The position numbers were made by a program, and so were the translations under genes. Under the pieces are notes generated by a model. It had not been told where the DNA came from and ran no database searches. It worked only from the letters and a program-made list of their open reading frames with translations. DNA of 64,000 nucleotides from DASRDU01 sp035560235 (GTDB lineage Bacteria > Acidobacteriota > Blastocatellia > RBC074), in contig DATMAG010000063.1 of assembly GCA_035560235.1 (NCBI GenBank), positions 3,851-67,850 of the forward strand, in the 5' to 3' direction. Below, piece by piece: positions 18,391 through 27,123 of the stretch; within the stretch, counting starts at the first letter, position 1, and each line of letters starts with the position of its first letter.

Positions 18391-19404
18391 ATGAGTTACA
18401 GCAAAAAGTTTGAGGAACTGCGCGATGCGGCAAAGCGCAAGGCCGAAGAGATGGGCCTGAAAGAGAAGCTTGAGCAGGGCGTCAGAGCAGCGAGTGACCT
18501 GGCGAGCGCCGCCGGCAAAGTCGCTGGTGAGGCCGCCAGCAAAGGCGCCGAAACGATCAGCGATGCGGCAAAGACCGCGAGCGAACAGGCCCGCAAGTTT
18601 GATGAGCAGTACCGCATCACAGACAGCCTGCGCAGCGCAAAGACGCAGGCCGGTGAAACTTTCAAATCAGGCGCGCAGGCGGCGCAATCGGGCGTTGAGG
18701 ATTTCTCAAAGGCCGCTGAAGAAAGAGCCAGAGAAGTTTTCGGCACGGCTGAGAAGTTTTATCGCCGCGCCGAGCAGGCTTACAACACCGGCACGGCGGG
18801 CGCGCGCCTGGCTGACGCGGCGATCAGCGGTTATGGCAAAACACGCGAATGGATCAAAAACAATCCGGGCAAAACCGCTGTGGTCAGTTTGTCGCTGATT
18901 GCCGGCATCCGCGCCGGATCAGCCGCGCTGCCAAACCTGGGCGTGACCATCCTCGGCGCAGGCGCAGCCAACAACTGGCTGCTGCACAGTTCGCTGCCCG
19001 TCATCGGCCTGCGCAAAGTCACCGAGCGTTACCACGAATACCTGAAGGAACAGGAACGCCGCATTGCGAGCGGTGAAGTTGAAGAAGCCGAACGCGCGAG
19101 CATTGAGTTTCAGCGCAACCTGACCAAATACGTCGGCGCGCCGCTGCTTGGCGCATTCAGCGTCGCCGCCGGAGCCACGATGATCGGCGCAGCATTTTCA
19201 GGCGCGACGGCAACGGGCTTTCCGGTCAGCCTGATTCTCGGCGGCAATCCGCTGCTCAACGGCATCTGGTTTTTTGCCAACGGCGTCATTTGCATCAGCG
19301 AAGGCTACAAATTCTTTATGATTGCGCTGGCCGACGAAGACGAAGTGCAGCGCGTCGTGCGTGAAATCAAAGGGCTGCTGCCCGCAGCGCAAACGGCACA
19401 ATGA
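18391..19404 (+). CDS. LEA-like amphipathic-helix protein with C-terminal membrane segments
   Basis: A 337-aa protein with GTGGAGG before the ATG. Residues 1-145 are Ala/Lys/Glu/Gln-rich with 11-mer-like amphipathic helices (GEAASKGAETISDAAKTASE), resembling LEA or apolipoprotein-type proteins. Residues about 155-200 and 245-310 are hydrophobic Gly/Ala-rich segments likely to be membrane-embedded (APLLGAFSVAAGATMIGAAF). I do not recognise a named family. A membrane-associated stress or desiccation role is only a guess from composition. Its stop overlaps the start of homoserine dehydrogenase by four bases (ATGA). Confidence 0.75.
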   Translation: MSYSKKFEELRDAAKRKAEEMGLKEKLEQGVRAASDLASAAGKVAGEAASKGAETISDAAKTASEQARKFDEQYRITDSLRSAKTQAGETFKSGAQAAQSGVEDFSKAAEERAREVFGTAEKFYRRAEQAYNTGTAGARLADAAISGYGKTREWIKNNPGKTAVVSLSLIAGIRAGSAALPNLGVTILGAGAANNWLLHSSLPVIGLRKVTERYHEYLKEQERRIASGEVEEAERASIEFQRNLTKYVGAPLLGAFSVAAGATMIGAAFSGATATGFPVSLILGGNPLLNGIWFFANGVICISEGYKFFMIALADEDEVQRVVREIKGLLPAAQTAQ

Positions 19405-20423
19405 AAATCGCCATCATCGGTTTCGGCAATGTCGGGCGCGCCTTCGCAGAACTGATCGAGCAGCGCCGCGACTGGCTCAGAGCAAATTACAACGAACAGA
19501 TGCGCGTCGTCGGTCTCAGCGACCGCAGCGGCGTCATCATCAATGCTGACGGGCTTGCCGTGCCCGCGCTGATGCAGTTGAAGCAGTCAGGCCGGACGCT
19601 TGAAAGCGCAGGCGCGCAGGCAGCGTCGCCTGCCGAAGCCGTCAGGTTATTTGCCGAAGCGGGTGCGCAGGTACTGATTGAAACTCTGCCGAGCGGATTG
19701 AAGACTGAAGGTGAACCCGCCATCACTTTCGCCACCGAAGCGCTCAGTCGCGGCCTGCACGTCGTCACTGCCAACAAAGCCGTGCTGCTGTTTGCCGGGT
19801 CGAAACTTGAACAACTCGCCGCAGACAAAGGCGTCAGAATCGCTCACAGCGGAGCGACCTGCGCCGCGCTGCCGACGCTGAGTTTTGCGAGACGCGAACT
19901 TGTGGGCGTGCAGATCACCGCCATTCGCGGCATTCTCAACGGCACGACCAACTACATTCTGACGCGAATGAATGAAGACGGCCTGAGCTTTGACGCTGCG
20001 CTCGCTGAAGCCCAGGCTCGCGGCATTGCCGAACCCGACCCGCGCTACGATACAGAAGGCCACGACTCAGCCGCCAAGCTCGTCATCCTTGCCAACGCAT
20101 TGATGAACGCCGAAGCCACGCTTGATGACGTATCGCGCACCGGCATTGACGCGCTGCCGCAGGCATTGCTTGAAGAAGCGCAGGCCACAAAAGGCGCAAT
20201 CAAACTGATCGCCTCGGCGCGCCTCAATGCCGGCCGGGTTGAGCTTTCAGTCAGGCCGCAGCTTGTGCCGCCGACCGACAGCCTGTTTGCCGTGCGCGGA
20301 TCGAACAAGGCAGTTGAGTTTGAGACTGATCTTTACGGCACGCTGCTCGTGGCTGGCGGCGCATCATCGCGGACGGCAGTGGCGGCGACGCTGCTCAAGG
20401 ATGTGATTTCCTGTCTGGCATAG
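19401..20423 (+). CDS. hom: Homoserine dehydrogenase, short form without ACT domain
   Basis: A 340-aa protein with the N-terminal NAD(P) fold IGFGNVGRAFAELI and the substrate-binding signature region GILNGTTNYILTRM. It reduces aspartate semialdehyde to homoserine in the Thr/Met pathway. The usual C-terminal ACT regulatory domain is absent, so threonine feedback through it is not expected. It overlaps the preceding gene by four bases, implying translational coupling. No other threonine-pathway gene is in the window. Confidence 0.92.
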   Translation: MKIAIIGFGNVGRAFAELIEQRRDWLRANYNEQMRVVGLSDRSGVIINADGLAVPALMQLKQSGRTLESAGAQAASPAEAVRLFAEAGAQVLIETLPSGLKTEGEPAITFATEALSRGLHVVTANKAVLLFAGSKLEQLAADKGVRIAHSGATCAALPTLSFARRELVGVQITAIRGILNGTTNYILTRMNEDGLSFDAALAEAQARGIAEPDPRYDTEGHDSAAKLVILANALMNAEATLDDVSRTGIDALPQALLEEAQATKGAIKLIASARLNAGRVELSVRPQLVPPTDSLFAVRGSNKAVEFETDLYGTLLVAGGASSRTAVAATLLKDVISCLA

Positions 20424-20429
20424 CCTGTC

Positions 20430-20564
20430 TCACACTCCGCACTCAACTGCTTCCGCGTCCTCATCCCGCGCGGTCTGCAGTTCCGGATCAATGCCGTATT
20501 TTTCGGCCAGGGCGAAGTACTCTTCAAGGACAGAAAAGGGAAAGCGAAAGCTCAAAACATCCAT
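20430..20564 (-). pseudogene. Duplicated dus 3' end, now a 44-aa chimeric reading frame
   Basis: Bases 20430-20528 match the last 99 bases of the dus gene (21485-21583) at 92 of 99 positions. In frame they give EEYFALAEKYGIDPELQTAR and the same last residues EAVECGV. Of seven differences, five are synonymous and two conservative (Leu/Phe, Asp/Glu). A new start (MDVLSFRFPFSV) precedes the copy, and its ATG overlaps the nucleotidyltransferase stop (TAATG), so it may be translated. It is best read as the distal boundary of an inserted cassette. Confidence 0.75.
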
Positions 20565-21337
20565 TACTCAGCTCTCAGGCGCGCGTGGCGCAAACGCTCA
20601 AGTTCGGCCTTCAGCGGTTGCCAGTATTGCCGGTCAGCCTCTCTCTCGGCGTCTTCCTCCTGCCTGAGCGCCTCGTCCAGCCCAGCCAGGTCGCCTGCCA
20701 GGGCAAACCTGAGCAGAGGCCGCTGCTTATGCAGCTTGCGGCAGAGCACACGATGCGCTGACGCCAGTTCAAGCAACAACAGCGGAGTGCGCAACTCAAG
20801 CAACCAGAACTCCGTGTGCTGGCTGGCTGGCTGGTCGCGCTGACTGAAGTAATCGGCTTCGACCAGTCGCCGGATCATGGGCCAGTCCTTGTCGCGCTGA
20901 GTCTTCTTGGCTTTCACGAGATCGGGTAATGACAGCAGTTCATACACAATGCCATCATCAACGCGTAACGTTACCCGGCGTTGCCACAATTTTGAAAAAG
21001 CCTCGACGCCGCGCATTCTGGTCATCACGTCAATACGCAATCCGCTGGCTTCCGGAGCGCGGCAGCGGAAGTGAACCGCGTGGCCCCGGCGCAGATACTT
21101 CGCTTCAAAAGGCGGGACAGCGATGACTTCAGCGTCAAGCTCTGCGAGGGTTGCGCGAAGGCGGGAGAGGTTTGCCGGGCTGGCGAGAATGGTCAGGTCC
21201 AGATCGCGGCTAAACTCCGCCGCGCCGTACAACACGCAGGCCTGGCCGCCCATCAACAGGGCGCGAACCTGATGCTTCTGGATCGAAGAAAGGACTTTGT
21301 GTATCGGGTTCGGGATCAAGCGAGCCTCCCAGCGCAA
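20564..21337 (-). CDS. Nucleotidyltransferase-fold protein (AbiEii/MNT-like)
   Basis: A 257-aa protein with the polymerase-beta-type nucleotidyltransferase signature: GGQACVLYGAAEFSRDLDL gives Gly-Gly and Asp-x-Asp, and LRIDVM gives the third Asp. A Leu- and Glu-rich helical C-terminal half follows. The start is uncertain: TTG 21337 gives the longest protein, but the ATG of MGGQAC would remove conserved-looking sequence. The 5' part overlaps the 76-aa partner by 128 bases in another frame. Such nucleotidyltransferases occur in toxin-antitoxin and abortive-infection pairs that modify tRNA or proteins. A defence or TA role here is inference from fold and context. Confidence 0.75.
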   Translation of the reverse strand: MRWEARLIPNPIHKVLSSIQKHQVRALLMGGQACVLYGAAEFSRDLDLTILASPANLSRLRATLAELDAEVIAVPPFEAKYLRRGHAVHFRCRAPEASGLRIDVMTRMRGVEAFSKLWQRRVTLRVDDGIVYELLSLPDLVKAKKTQRDKDWPMIRRLVEADYFSQRDQPASQHTEFWLLELRTPLLLLELASAHRVLCRKLHKQRPLLRFALAGDLAGLDEALRQEEDAEREADRQYWQPLKAELERLRHARLRAE

Positions 21338-21440
21338 GGTACACTTCCCACAACTTCGCCGATTCCCGCCAACGCTCCAGCGGCGTCAGCGAATACCACT
21401 CGGCCTGCTCTTCACCTGCCAATTCTTCAGCAGAAATCAT
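21210..21440 (-). CDS. Small partner of the nucleotidyltransferase, 76 aa
   Basis: An acidic 76-aa protein with the pattern WYSLTPLERWRESAKLWEVY, then GGSLDPEPDTQSPF and an Arg-rich end GLRVVRRGGV. I recall similar short proteins directly upstream of this kind of nucleotidyltransferase gene, so it is probably its cognate partner, possibly the antitoxin. Its last 128 bases also encode the start of the nucleotidyltransferase in a second frame. The long overlap makes one of the two ends uncertain. Confidence 0.65.
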   Translation of the reverse strand: MISAEELAGEEQAEWYSLTPLERWRESAKLWEVYLALGGSLDPEPDTQSPFFDPEASGSRPVDGRPGLRVVRRGGV

Positions 21441-21484
21441 AGTCAGCGATCCTCAGATCATTGTGCAATCAACCGGCGGTTTCT

Positions 21485-21583
21485 TCACACTCCGCACTCA
21501 ACAGCTTCTGCCTCTTCATCCCGCGCGGTCTGTAGTTCCGGATCAATGCCGTATTTTTCGGCCAGGGCGAAATACTCTTCAAA
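21485..21583 (-). repeat. Direct repeat copy 2: authentic 3' end of dus
   Basis: This is the in-gene counterpart of 20430-20528 in the same orientation (92 of 99 identical). The two copies bracket about 950 bases carrying the nucleotidyltransferase pair, a layout like attL/attR of an element that inserts at a gene's 3' end and rebuilds it. Confidence 0.8.
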
Positions 21584-22537
21584 AAGTGGCAGCATCTCTT
21601 CCATCGTCTGCGAACGCAGCGCTGCCGTGCGGATGTGGGCAGCGTTGGCGACGCCTTTCAGGAACTGGGCTGAAAGCATCTTCATGCGTCCGATGACGCC
21701 GCGTTCGGGCATGTGGCCGCGCAGATTGTCGAGGTATTCAAGCAGCAGTTCGTGCATCTCGCGCGGAGTCGGGCGGTATGGCTCAAGGCCGTTCATCACT
21801 TCCCACGTCTGCCGGAAGATGTACGGATTGGCGATGGCGGCGCGACCGATATGCACGGCGTCGCAGCCTGTTTCTTCAAAGCGGCGCAGCGCGTCCTGCG
21901 GCGTGATGATGTCGCCGCTGCCTGACACGGGAATTGACACGTTGCGTTTGATCTCCTGCACCAGATCCCACCGGGCAAAGCCCTTGTAACCCTGCACGCG
22001 GGTACGACCGTGCAGCGTGACCATCGAACCGCCGCAGTCTTCGATCAGCTTTGCGACTTCGATGCAGTTGATCGTTTTGTCATCCCACCCGGCGCGAATC
22101 TTGACGGTCATCGGAATCGTGATCGAATCCTTCACGGCGAGCAGAATCTTTTTCAGTTGCGGCAGGTCGCGCAGCAGGTTCGACCCGCCGCCGCCGTTGA
22201 CGACCTTTTTGGCCGGACAGCCGCAGTTGATGTCCACGAAATCAGCGCCCGCTTCCTGAGCGATTTCGGCAGCCCAGCGCATCCGCACTTCGTCGTAACC
22301 GAAAATCTGAATCGCAATCGGGCGCTCTTCAGGATAAAAGCGCATCATTTCGTGCGAGCGCATATTGCCGCGCGTCAGGCCTTCGACGCTGATGAATTCA
22401 GTGACGATCAGTCCGACGCTGCCGCATTTTTTGGCGATGCGGCGAAAGGGCGAATCGGTTACGCCGGCCATCGGTGACAGCACCAGCGGCGGTGACAAAC
22501 GGCGTCCGGCAATTTCGAATGAATCGGGATACTGCAT
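21485..22537 (-). CDS. dusB: tRNA-dihydrouridine synthase, DusB-like
   Basis: A 350-aa flavoprotein. It opens with PLVLSPMAGVTDSPFRR, has the catalytic Cys in NCGCPAKKV and the FMN/phosphate region GSGDI. The C-terminal helical domain ends in an acidic tail (DEEAEAVECGV). Dus enzymes reduce specific uridines in the tRNA D-loop with NADPH and FMN. The exact subtype is assigned by overall similarity only. Its 3' 99 bases are duplicated downstream. Confidence 0.93.
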   Translation of the reverse strand: MQYPDSFEIAGRRLSPPLVLSPMAGVTDSPFRRIAKKCGSVGLIVTEFISVEGLTRGNMRSHEMMRFYPEERPIAIQIFGYDEVRMRWAAEIAQEAGADFVDINCGCPAKKVVNGGGGSNLLRDLPQLKKILLAVKDSITIPMTVKIRAGWDDKTINCIEVAKLIEDCGGSMVTLHGRTRVQGYKGFARWDLVQEIKRNVSIPVSGSGDIITPQDALRRFEETGCDAVHIGRAAIANPYIFRQTWEVMNGLEPYRPTPREMHELLLEYLDNLRGHMPERGVIGRMKMLSAQFLKGVANAAHIRTAALRSQTMEEMLPLFEEYFALAEKYGIDPELQTARDEEAEAVECGV

Positions 22538-22716
22538 AAGTTTTTTCTCTGCTCACAACTGAGCGCGTCCAGACCGCTCAGACAAACGTGAAATATAGCA
22601 GAAGACTCAGCGGCGAAGAACAGGCTGTGCAGTGAAAGATTATTTGCCGGTGATCAAGAGACAGGCCTGTTGACAATCAGGTCAGAAACGGGCTGATTGA
22701 AAGAGTTCAGCGGGAA

Positions 22717-23649
22717 TCAGGACTTTCTTTCGATAATGAACCGGGCAATCTCTTCGAGCACGCGCGTCCCGGGTTTCGCCCGGCGCGCTGCGGCTACGGC
22801 CTCATCGCAGACCTGTGCGGCCATCTGTCGCGCGACATCGAGACCGTGGATGGTGGCGTAGGTGGCCTTGTGGCTGGCCGCGTCCTTGCCCGCAGTCTTG
22901 CCAAGCTGTTCGCTCGTGGCCGTGGCATCAAGCACGTCATCAGCAATCTGGAAAGCCAGTCCGGCCTTTTCGCCGTATTCGGTGAAGTGCTGCAGCTCGG
23001 TTTCGGTCGCGCCGCCGATGATGGCTCCGATGCGCACGGCGCAGCGAATCAGCGCGCCGGTCTTGGCGCGGTGAATTTCGGCCAGTTGCGCGCCGTCAAT
23101 CTGTCGGCCTTCGTTCTGAATGTCGAGCACCTGACCGCCAATCAGCGCGCGCGTGGTTCCGGCGGCCTGCGCGACTTCTGAAATCACGCGGACTTTCGTT
23201 TCCGCGCTGCCCCTGAGGTCATCAGCCAGCGCGCGAAAGGCCTGGGTCAGCAGCGCATCACCAGCCAGTATCGCCATCGCTTCGCCGAAGACGACGTGAC
23301 ACGTAGGCCTGCCGCGCCGCAGATCATCATTGTCCATCGCTGGCAGATCGTCGTGGATCAGCGAATAAGTGTGAATCATTTCGAGCGCGCAGGCCGCAGG
23401 CATAATCCGGTCTTCGCTCTCCCTGCCGCTGAGGCCGCAGGCTTCAGCCGTCGCAATCGTCAGAATCGGACGCAGCCGTTTGCCACCGGCCATCGTGCTG
23501 TAACGCATCGCCTGATGAATTTCCGCTGGCGTTTCGCGTTCTGTCGGCAGCAGGCGATCAAGCCATTCATCAACCTTCACGCGCTGTTGCTCAAGATACT
23601 CAGTAATCGTCACGGCAGGTGCAGTTTCAGAAAGGGACGTGATCGTCAT
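22717..23649 (-). CDS. ispA: Short-chain polyprenyl (farnesyl/geranylgeranyl) diphosphate synthase
   Basis: A 310-aa protein from ATG 23649, chosen because GGAGA lies eight or nine bases upstream; in-frame ATGs further upstream fall deeper in xseB. The first Asp-rich motif is LIHDDLPAMDNDD with the GRP that follows in IspA, the second is QIADDVLD, and GGKRLRP is present. It condenses IPP with allylic diphosphates in the cytoplasm to make isoprenoid precursors. It overlaps the end of xseB by 23 bases, the common xseA-xseB-ispA arrangement. Confidence 0.92.
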   Translation of the reverse strand: MTITSLSETAPAVTITEYLEQQRVKVDEWLDRLLPTERETPAEIHQAMRYSTMAGGKRLRPILTIATAEACGLSGRESEDRIMPAACALEMIHTYSLIHDDLPAMDNDDLRRGRPTCHVVFGEAMAILAGDALLTQAFRALADDLRGSAETKVRVISEVAQAAGTTRALIGGQVLDIQNEGRQIDGAQLAEIHRAKTGALIRCAVRIGAIIGGATETELQHFTEYGEKAGLAFQIADDVLDATATSEQLGKTAGKDAASHKATYATIHGLDVARQMAAQVCDEAVAAARRAKPGTRVLEEIARFIIERKS

Positions 23650-24019
23650 CCGCATCTTCTCCATTTTCGTCCGGTTCATCGGTGTCATCATCAAAATCAT
23701 CAGCCTCGGGCGCGCGTCTTTCGGCTTCGGTCGGGCGTCTGATCTGTGGCGGTTGCGCTGCGCCTGCAAAGGCCTGATCACCTCGCGCCGGATCGAACGG
23801 CACTACCTTCAGTTCGCCGTGTTCGCGCAGCAGCAGTTCGACCTTGCGTTCAGCGTCGGCCAGTTGTGACTGGCAGCGGCGCGCAAGGCCAACCCCATCC
23901 TCAAAGATTTCGAGCGCGCGCTCAAGCGGCAGGTCGCCTGCTTCAAGCTGCGCGACAATTTTTTCAAGCGCGGAAAGTGATTCCTCAAATCCCTGCGATT
24001 GTGTTCTGGCTCTCGGCAT
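23627..24019 (-). CDS. xseB: Exodeoxyribonuclease VII small subunit
   Basis: The first 80 residues carry the XseB pattern: FEESLSALEKIVAQLEAGDL, PLERALEIFEDGV and LARRCQSQL. At 130 aa it is longer than the usual 70-80 because of an acidic, disordered C-terminal tail (EADDFDDDTDEPDENGEDAD). It assembles with XseA to degrade single-stranded DNA. It lies 21 bases after xseA, and its tail codons overlap the start of ispA. Confidence 0.92.
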   Translation of the reverse strand: MPRARTQSQGFEESLSALEKIVAQLEAGDLPLERALEIFEDGVGLARRCQSQLADAERKVELLLREHGELKVVPFDPARGDQAFAGAAQPPQIRRPTEAERRAPEADDFDDDTDEPDENGEDADDDHVPF

Positions 24020-24040
24020 AAAGTTATGGTTCCTGCCTCT

Positions 24041-25465
24041 TCAGTTTTCGTTGACCTGACATCCGATCTCTCCGTCCTCGAATCGCACTCTGACCTGCTG
24101 TCCGGCAGCGAGCGAATCAGCGCGCGTGATCAGGTGACCGGCCTCGTCCTTCACCAGCGCATAGCCGCGCCCGAGCACAGCCAGGGGTGAGAGCATATCG
24201 AGCTTGTTGGTGCTGACCGCGAGCTGATAACGCCTGCGTTCAAGCCGCAGCCGGATTGCCCGCTCCAGACGCTGCTCAAGCGCTTCGAACCGCGTCCGGC
24301 CAAGCATAATCGGAGCGTGAAAGTCAGCGGCTTCAAGCCGACGCTGCGCATTTTCAAGCCTTGCCCGGGCGCGCTGAAGATTCGCCTGCACAGCTCTGGT
24401 GGCGCGCTCTTCTAGTTCACGCCGGCGCTGCGAGAGGGAATAGACCGCGCCGACGATTTCGGCAAAGCCTCTGCTTTCGGTCAGGTCGCGCAACTGCATC
24501 CGGCGCTGGAGCAGGTAATAACTCATCGCCCGGCTCAGGCTGGCGCGCAGGTCTTCGATTCTGGCCCGCAAATCCGCAGCTTCGGGCGCGACGATTTCAG
24601 CAGCGGCTGAAGGCGTCGGAGCGCGAAAATCGGCTGCGAAATCGGCGACGGTGTAATCGGTTTCGTGACCGACAGCGGAAATCACCGGAATCTCTGAATT
24701 GTAAATCGCCCGCACGACCTGCTCTTCATTGAAGGCCCAGAGGTCTTCGATTGAACCGCCGCCGCGACCGACGATGATGACATCCGTTTCAGAGCCTTTT
24801 CTTTTGCTGTATTTGTTGAGCAGCCTGATGGCATCGGCAATTTCGCCCGCGGCAGTGTTGCCCTGCACGCGCACCGGAACGATGATGATGTCAATATGCG
24901 GATTGCGGCGTTCAAGGATGCGCAGCATATCCTGAATGACAGCGCCGACCGGCGAAGTGACGATGCCGATGCGGCGCGGCAGCATCGGCAGTGGCCGCTT
25001 GTGCGCTTCATCAAACAGGCCCTCAGCCGCCAGGCGTCTGACCTGCTGCTCGAAAGCGAGTTGCAGCGCGCCGACTCCGACCGGCTCCATCATTTCGACC
25101 ATCAACTGATAATCGCCGCGTTCGGCATAGACGCTCAGCCCGCCGCGCACGCGCACTTCCAGGCCGTTTTCCGGCTCGAAGCGCTGCAGGCGATTCCACT
25201 GTCTGAAAAAGACCGCACGCAACTGTGCGTGTTCGTCCCTGAGCGTGAAGTACCAGTGACCCGAGGCAGCCCGCTTGTAGTTGGAAATTTCACCCTGAAC
25301 CTGAACGCTTGAAAATTCGATCTCCAGCGTGTCCTTCACCCGGTCGGTCAGTTCGCTCACTGAAAAGATGCGCTGTTCAGCGAAGAGAGATTCAAGCAGT
25401 CTGGAACGGGGCTTCGTCATAGCAGGAGATGATGGTGCAGCTGAAGCTGATACCGGCAACGGCAT
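24041..25465 (-). CDS. xseA: Exodeoxyribonuclease VII large subunit
   Basis: A 474-aa protein with the N-terminal OB fold (VQGEISNYKRAASGHWYFTL) and the conserved catalytic-domain motifs PRRIGIVTSPVGAVIQD, VGRGGGSIEDLWAFN and SAVGHETDYTVADFAAD, then a long coiled coil. It forms the nuclease with XseB. The start may be 25465 or the ATG at 25420 (MTKPRSR); neither has a strong ribosome site. The intergenic space toward the divergent glycosyltransferase is about 95 bases and should hold both promoters. Confidence 0.95.
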   Translation of the reverse strand: MPLPVSASAAPSSPAMTKPRSRLLESLFAEQRIFSVSELTDRVKDTLEIEFSSVQVQGEISNYKRAASGHWYFTLRDEHAQLRAVFFRQWNRLQRFEPENGLEVRVRGGLSVYAERGDYQLMVEMMEPVGVGALQLAFEQQVRRLAAEGLFDEAHKRPLPMLPRRIGIVTSPVGAVIQDMLRILERRNPHIDIIIVPVRVQGNTAAGEIADAIRLLNKYSKRKGSETDVIIVGRGGGSIEDLWAFNEEQVVRAIYNSEIPVISAVGHETDYTVADFAADFRAPTPSAAAEIVAPEAADLRARIEDLRASLSRAMSYYLLQRRMQLRDLTESRGFAEIVGAVYSLSQRRRELEERATRAVQANLQRARARLENAQRRLEAADFHAPIMLGRTRFEALEQRLERAIRLRLERRRYQLAVSTNKLDMLSPLAVLGRGYALVKDEAGHLITRADSLAAGQQVRVRFEDGEIGCQVNEN

Positions 25466-25561
25466 CTTAGCATCGGCCTCAGAAATCAGGCAATGCGCTC
25501 AGGTTTCTGCCTCTGACTCTGCGCTGGCGCTGGCGCTGTGTTATATTGCGCCAGCGTGAAC

Positions 25562-26335
25562 ATGACTGCACCGGCCCCATACCTGTCCATTGTGATCCCT
25601 GCTTACAATGAAGAGCAGCGGATAGGTCGCACGCTGACAGCAACCTTCGATTTTCTTGACGCGCAGAATTATCCGGGCGAAGTGATCGTGGTTGATGATG
25701 GTTCGCGCGACCGCACAGTTGAAGTCGTCAGCGAATTTGAACCGCGTGCGAACGGGCGGCTGCGGCTGCTCAGAAATCCGGGCAATCGCGGCAAGGGATA
25801 TTCGGTGCGTCACGGAATGCTCAGCGCGAGAGGCCGGATTGTGCTCTTCTTTGACGCTGACCTGGCCACGCCGCTGAGTGAAGTTGAAAAGGTAATCGGG
25901 CCGATAGCCGACAATCGGTACGATGTGGTTTTTGGTTCACGCGCGCTCAATCGCGAACTGATTGACGAGCGGCAGTCGTTCCTGCGCGAACTGCGCGGGC
26001 GCATCGGCAATCTGATTATGCGCCTGCTTGTCGGCCTCAACTTCATGGACACGCAATGCGGCTTCAAGGCCTTCCGTCACGAGGCAGTGCAGTCGGTTTT
26101 TCCGCTGCAGCAGATCGAAGGGTTCGGCTTTGATCCTGAAATCCTCTTCATTGCGCAGAAGCAGGGCTGGCGTCTGCTTGAAACCCCTGTGCGCTGGAGT
26201 CACGTCGAAGGCTCGAAGGTGACGCTCTTCGGCACTACTGTCAAAGTTCTGCTGGAAGTGATGAAGATTCGCTGGAACAGCCTCACCGGAAAATATCAGA
26301 GCGAAAGCGAACTGATCCAGGCGCGGCATTCCTGA
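25562..26335 (+). CDS. Family 2 glycosyltransferase, dolichyl-phosphate glucosyltransferase-like
   Basis: A 257-aa protein from ATG 25562, because the GT2 fold begins directly (LSIVIPAYNEEQRIGRTL). It has the nucleotide-sugar motif VDDGSRD, a Asp-x-Asp in FFDADLATPL, and the acceptor-side region DTQCGFKAFR typical of DPM/ALG5-like polyprenyl-phosphate glycosyltransferases. No C-terminal membrane helices are present. It probably transfers a sugar from a nucleotide donor to a polyprenyl phosphate at the membrane for envelope glycan synthesis. Donor and acceptor are inferred. Confidence 0.85.
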   Translation: MTAPAPYLSIVIPAYNEEQRIGRTLTATFDFLDAQNYPGEVIVVDDGSRDRTVEVVSEFEPRANGRLRLLRNPGNRGKGYSVRHGMLSARGRIVLFFDADLATPLSEVEKVIGPIADNRYDVVFGSRALNRELIDERQSFLRELRGRIGNLIMRLLVGLNFMDTQCGFKAFRHEAVQSVFPLQQIEGFGFDPEILFIAQKQGWRLLETPVRWSHVEGSKVTLFGTTVKVLLEVMKIRWNSLTGKYQSESELIQARHS

Positions 26336-26349
26336 AGCAGTGCAGACCG

Positions 26350-27105
26350 ATGAAAAGACTCAACGTCAACATTGACCACATCGCCACCATTCGCCAGGCA
26401 AGGCGAACGAACGAACCGAATCCCGCGTCGGCAGCAGTGATCTGCGAACTGGCCGGAGCTGACGGCATCACCACGCATCTGCGCAGCGACCGCCGCCACA
26501 TTCAGGACAATGATCTGACCGCGCTCAAACAGGTCATCGTCACGCATCTGAATGTCGAGATGGCCGCAACCGAAGAGATGATCGCGATTGCTACCCGCGT
26601 CAGGCCGGACGTCGTCACGCTCGTGCCTGAACGCCCGCAGGAGATCACCACCGAAGGCGGCCTCGATGTGATTGCCGGTCAGAAGGCAGTCAGCACAGCA
26701 ATCGAGCAACTCGCCGGGAGCGGCATCTTCGTGAGTCTGTTCATTGACCCTGACCTCAGACAGATCAGGGCCGCCGCGAAGCTGAAGGCTTTTCAGGTCG
26801 AGCTGTGCACGGCGAAGTATGCGCAGTTGTGTGAGCATCCCGGCGATGCGACGGTGCGCCGGACGAGTGAAATCGCAGTGGAACTTGACCGGCTGCGCAA
26901 AGCGGCGCGAGCAGCGGCTGGCGCAGGGCTGAAGGTCGCTGTCGGTCACGGTCTGACTTATCGCAATGTAGCTCCGGTCGCGCGCATTCCCGAAGTCGAG
27001 GAATTCAACATCGGACACAACATCATCGCGCGCGCCTCGCTGGTCGGGCTTGACCGGGCGGTGCGCGAAATGATTGCGGCGATTCGCGGAGCAGGAGCCA
27101 GTTGA
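26350..27105 (+). CDS. pdxJ: Pyridoxine 5'-phosphate synthase
   Basis: A 251-aa protein with the family's N-terminus (LNVNIDHIATIRQARRTNEP), the segment GADGITTHLRSDRRHI, and GHGLTYRNV with EEFNIGHNIIARA near the end. PdxJ closes the pyridine ring from deoxyxylulose 5-phosphate and 3-amino-2-oxopropyl phosphate in the DXP-dependent vitamin B6 pathway. Length and motifs are complete. It lies 14 bases after the glycosyltransferase; no other B6 gene is in the window. Confidence 0.96.
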   Translation: MKRLNVNIDHIATIRQARRTNEPNPASAAVICELAGADGITTHLRSDRRHIQDNDLTALKQVIVTHLNVEMAATEEMIAIATRVRPDVVTLVPERPQEITTEGGLDVIAGQKAVSTAIEQLAGSGIFVSLFIDPDLRQIRAAAKLKAFQVELCTAKYAQLCEHPGDATVRRTSEIAVELDRLRKAARAAAGAGLKVAVGHGLTYRNVAPVARIPEVEEFNIGHNIIARASLVGLDRAVREMIAAIRGAGAS

Positions 27106-27123
27106 TTCGCCGGACAGACAGCA

